Shown piece after piece: positions 59,770 through 64,000 of a stretch of 64,000 bases of DNA. This DNA is from Casuarius casuarius (lineage: Eukaryota > Chordata > Aves > Casuariiformes > Casuariidae), in the NCBI GenBank assembly GCA_003342895.1, contig PTFA01000055.1, forward strand, positions 4,657,877 through 4,721,876. Direction: 5' to 3'. The position numbers and the translations under genes were made by a program. Each line of letters opens with the position of its first letter. Within the stretch, counting starts at the first letter, position 1. The notes beneath the pieces were generated by a model. It was not told the origin of the DNA. It worked only from the letters and a program-made list of their open reading frames with translations, and ran no database searches.

Positions 59770-62700
59770 AATTCTAGGTGAAGTGTAAAACACAAAGTAA
59801 CATCTTTTCTGGCATCTGTATTTTTTATCACACTATATAACCTGAAAGCTGTGTGGAAATTATACCTTTTCAGCTATAACAACTTTTTCCAAAGTTTAGA
59901 CACATTCTTACACTGAGAAATGTTTGCCACATTCTGTTCATGCTCATAAGGTCGTGACTAAGATAAATAGATTTTAGAGAAACATTAGAGTGGGAGTATG
60001 TGGGAGGAATTTCATATTACTAGCTCATTTTTTAGCAGATAGAATTTTAAAAGCTTGTTGAATTTTCTGCTTGATTCCATTAAAAGGGAATATGACAAAG
60101 GTTCCTATAGAATATATATTCTTATAGAATAGCACAGTTTAATTTGGTACAAAATGGAATATATCATGAAAAGCTACTGAATAATATCTGAAGAAAACAA
60201 CTTTAAATCCTGACAATTAGGAGCATGGCAAAGGATTGACTATTCCGACAAGACTTTAAATAACTTTAAAAGGGTGTAAGACTTGGCCCAGTTTCTCTCC
60301 AAGCTAGCAATGAGGCTCCCATTGCGTGTTAATGGGAACTGGATGAGGCACCAAATCCTGGAGTCTTTACTTGGAATTCCCTAAATCCTTCTTCTGGCAA
60401 AACTCCTCCGTGGCCGTGCCCTGGGTGGCTCTGAGCTTCTGCTGAGATTCTGCCATTCTCATCAACTTCAGCGAGACTGTCTCAGAAAAATGAGGCTGAG
60501 CCAAAGCCAGAGTTTTCTCTGTGTATTTCAGCTGCAATAATAGATGTTTTTAGGTGAAGGTGAAGATTATGTTTGGAAGCCAAGTGTAAGATCTAGCACA
60601 GGGAGCTTTCCACGGGAAGGAGGGTGGGAAGTGCCCATGGACCATAGGTGAGGATTGGCCAGGAAGCAATAGGGCATCCAGCTGATGAATTCAGGCCTCG
60701 TCTCCAGGTTTTATCAGTCATACAGATCTAATCCAGTCCACAGATAAACATGTTTTTCTTGGTAACAGAAGGATAAATGCAAACAAAGGGGCCCATAGGA
60801 ACAAAAGTCCAAAGTGTGGACTCTTGAGGGATAGCAAGAGCTGAACCTTAGAAAACGATGACAGAGAGAGCAGCAGGATGGCCTTAGTTTGGGAGGAGGA
60901 GAGGGGTCAAGGAGAACTCTTGGCCTGAGGAAGGCTGGAGTTGTTATCAACAACCATGGAAATGAAAAGATAAGAAAGGCCTTAGCAGAAAAGAGTAAAA
61001 GATTTCATGTGTCACCATTCTCTGTCTGTTTCCTCCCATCTTCCTCTCTCACTTCATCCTTTTGTGCAAAAGTAAACCTGGATGTGTGATGTGTGACATC
61101 TTTTAGCAGTAGACTGAATATTACAGCCATAGGATTACGATTTTACTGAAGAATGATATTGAGAAGAAAGATTTCATTCTGTATCAATATCTATCCAAAT
61201 CACAAAAGCAATAGAAACAGATCAGCAAATAAATCACAGGTTTTTTACATGTGATCAGTTTTTCCAGGACAAGACCCTTTCTAACCCTTTAAATTGTAAG
61301 AAATTGTTTTCTTAGGAGCTCTTGGGACTGAAAATCCAGTGCTTGGCATAGACTCGGTACTGGTACTTTGTCTATGACTGCTGGTACGGTCCTTTACAAG
61401 CCAAATCCTATGTGCGTTGTATAGTACATTCATCTTTATCTCTCATTTGGGCAGTCTCGTTATCCCAGCTCTTCTCCTCCAGTGTGCTTGAATATATGTC
61501 AGAAGTGGGAAGCTGGGTGGTTGTTTCTGGTTTCCAGGCTGACCAAGCATAGACTGCTGCGACGGGAACACGGTAACAACGCCTGGTCCAGTTTCCCACA
61601 AGCTCAGTCGTTGAGTAGAAGCCTCATGGAGAAAGTCCCTGGTGGGATTTGATGCCATCAGTCCTCTCATGGCAGCAGTTCTCATGCAAAGGGGACACTG
61701 AAGATGCTCCTTTTTAGCACTGCAGAGAAGCTGGCTGCTGGTGTGGGTGCTCTCGGGAGGAAGGCTTGTTGCGCAGCATCCAGGGACCAGCTGTGCAGAG
61801 CAGGTTGGCATCTAGGCCAGCGCCAAACACAGCTTGAGCACTGCTGCTTGCACCAGGAGCCTGAGAAGAGGGAAGGTTTCCAAAGGTACAGTGACACTGA
61901 GATGACTCATCAGAGCATAGTGCGTGGTTCCTCTCTTCCCTAGGGCACAAGCAGGGTAAGTAGGGTTGTAATTTTGGTTTTTAGGCCCAACGAATAAATT
62001 TCAGAAGGAAAAAATGGTAAAAATGATGACTGGTTTGCCATCTATTGCTAGTTATGTGCCATTGCCAAGTCCTACTCACCAGAAAGCTCAGCTGTAGTTA
62101 AAAGTTTGCCCATACAGTCTGGAGATGTACCCAAGCTGCAACGCTTCAGGGTGTTGAACACACTTGTGCTGTTTTTGCTTTCAGCCTCCTGTGCCTTTAA
62201 CTGGGATGCTTGCATTCAGTCTAAGATCACTAAGCGAGAATACCTGTCAAGAAGTAATGAATATTTGCCAAGCAACCATGTTAATCACCTCATTTCAGTC
62301 TGCTTGTATATTTACAGCAACGTGACTGCAAGACGTGCCTTGCTTGGTATTCATGTAAAAAGTCACAGGAGCCACTGGGTGAATGTAAAAGCTGCCAGAT
62401 ACGACTTTAGAGCACGACTGCCGACCTGCCGCCCTCAGACTGGCTCTGGGCTCATGTGCGCCAGCGGGGCTGGTTATCGTGAGTATTAGTCTGTTTGGCA
62501 AACGAGTCATATACTTCTGTGAATATTTCCAATTTTGACTTGGGTGAAAAACGAAGGATAATTAGATTACTAGTTAGTAACTTTCTAACAGATTATTATT
62601 TGTGAGAAAGATGACAGCAAGTTTCTGGATGATTTGTGGAAAATCTGTTATCAGTTGGCAGTCCTAGCTATGAAGTTCACAGTCTGGGGCTCCAAAAGCA

Positions 62701-62830
62701 GTAACCAGTGCCCACTACGTTAGGCTGTGAGCTTTGGCTGTTCACTGAATTATTTGTATGGCGCCTCCTGTACAAATTGCAGTAGGCGAAATCCCTGTTT
62801 AGAGTCCCTAGGCCTGGAAAGAAAGGAAAC
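59770..62830. other. Unannotated sequence, no gene seen
   Basis: Mostly AT-leaning sequence with short frames on both strands. The longest frames (122 and 127 codons near 61443-61811 and 62106-62489) have no recognisable product and are opposed by other frames. Confidence 0.4.
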
Positions 62831-62839
62831 AAGCACAGC

Positions 62840-62960
62840 CACCAGTGAAGGCGAGTGAGGCCTGGGGCGGCTGCGGGCAGGCCCGGCCGGCGCTGCGGCC
62901 AAGGAGAGCCGTGTGCCGCGAGCCCCGGGAAGCGGGTGGCAGAGGCTCCCAGGAAGCAGG
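62840..62960. promoter_or_regulatory. Short CpG-rich patch
   Basis: About 13 CpG in roughly 110 bases, flanked by ordinary CpG-poor DNA. It is too short for a standard CpG island. It may be a fragment of a regulatory element. Confidence 0.3.
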
Positions 62961-62969
62961 TTTCCTCTT

Positions 62970-64000
62970 TGCAGGGGCTATGTGGTGTGTGTGCGCTTTG
63001 TTCTGTACGGAGATAGGCACTACGTCTTCGTGGTCATAAACGGTGGTGACTCACTTTAGAAAGGAAGGACCGAGAAGTCAGAAAAGGGATAAAATAAAGA
63101 AAAGCCACAGCAGGATGTTTGCTATGCTCAGGCTCTTCTGCATTTAATTCTTATCCACGAAAGTTTTTTAATCCTCATGTTTAGCTTTTCCATCACACAT
63201 TCATTTCAAATGCAGGTGCAGTGTTTTGAAGGGCACTTTGTAATGGTTTTATCCAGATTCAGATTATTTGTAATCCAGGGGGGAAAGCATGCATTCTTTG
63301 CAAGGCAAGTAGAAAACATATCTGAACACAAATCAAAAGAATGATTACGGCACGCACGCTCTGTACCCATTACTGAATCCCCAAGGCTCTTTCTGTTTGT
63401 TTAGGCGCTTTTTCTTCTGCTGCCTCTGGTTGGACTGGGTGTAAACTCAGCAATGAATAAGAATGGTTAAAATGGATAACATAAAAAGATGTGACATTCT
63501 TGAAAGATCCCATGTTTCAAACTTAGACTCAAGTGAAAGCTACCAAAGGAACACCTCCCAGTGGTCTCGAGTAGATCTTTCTTCAGTACATCAGAGGTTT
63601 GCATATCCATCTGTCATAGGGTGCTCTTCTGATCTCATTTCAATCCCAAGCAAGCTCAGATTCACTGTGTAATGAAAAATGGCATTTGCACAAAGTGGAG
63701 AGAAAAAGCATTGTTTCTACAGCACATTATGTTTTACACTGCTCATGAGACGACGTTTCATATCCCATAAAAAAACATTATCTGTAACTTACTGTGCATG
63801 CCAGAAAAAGCAACATTGTGTCTTTAAAAGAGCTGTCTTGTTTCTGAAAACACTTTATCTCTCACATTTCCCTCCCCACAAAGTAACCTGTGTTTATAAG
63901 CAAATCCACTCAACCCCCTAATAATGACCTAGAGTAAACATCTGACATGCACTGCTTTCAAGCTCCTCTTTGTTTAGGCATGAATTGTTCATTTTTATGT
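62970..64000. other. Unannotated sequence to window end
   Basis: AT-leaning unique sequence. I recognise no gene, repeat or RNA. Confidence 0.4.

Noticed and set aside
1..64000. CRISPR arrays, operons, tRNA, rRNA and microRNA genes
   Set aside because: No regularly spaced repeats, no compact gene clusters and no sequence I could match to a known structural RNA. A covariance-model search could still find small RNAs I cannot see.
1..64000. Endogenous retrovirus or other viral insertion
   Set aside because: No long terminal repeat pair, primer-binding site or retroviral-type open frame was recognised.

Overview
The window looks like intergenic or deep intronic DNA from a sauropsid vertebrate, most likely a bird. 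The evidence is the base composition (AT-leaning, CpG-poor background with isolated CpG-rich patches) and the transposon content. Every transposon fragment I could recognise belongs to the CR1 LINE family, and all copies are old and decayed. I saw no bacterial or viral gene organisation. A crocodilian or turtle source cannot be excluded from sequence alone.

I found no protein-coding gene I can name. All open reading frames are short (longest about 200 codons), many lack an ATG, and the longest lie in GC-rich patches where stop codons are rare by chance. The window therefore reads as a gene desert, or the inside of a very long intron. A few stretches have exon-like splice signals (about 18.1, 18.9-19.2 and 35.3-35.6 kb). 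These are listed at low confidence.

Layout. 1-26 kb: mostly featureless unique sequence with a CA microsatellite (4.6 kb), a 15-bp perfect inverted repeat (6.1-6.2 kb), a duplicated 62-bp element (7.12 and 8.02 kb), and a CpG-rich zone (22.28-23.16 kb). 26-32 kb: a CR1 3' tail (26.7 kb), GC-rich patches (26.3 and 28.3-28.8 kb), a conserved-looking AT-rich block (28.85-29.12 kb), a TG microsatellite and a CR1 3' end (31.2 kb). 33.6-37.1 kb: the most enhancer-like part, with AT-rich homeodomain-motif sequence, a (TC)16 tract, a CpG-rich exon-like patch and a CpG-retaining block with a POU octamer. 37.9-42.9 kb: two minus-strand CR1 copies, the second long and interrupted by a 31-N assembly gap next to a C-run. 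46.6-47.95 kb: poly-T runs followed by the strongest CpG island, with no recognisable gene. 49.5-50.9 kb: two more minus-strand CR1 fragments. 56.3-57.6 kb: a long plus-strand CR1 fragment. 57.6-64 kb: mostly featureless.

No genes are seen to work together here. If the window has a function it is probably regulatory: candidate enhancers at 34.4-35.3 and 36.9-37.05 kb, and a possible promoter in the orphan CpG island at 47.17-47.94 kb. CR1 calls rest on remembered family sequence patterns, not on an alignment. Conserved-element calls rest on composition and motifs only.
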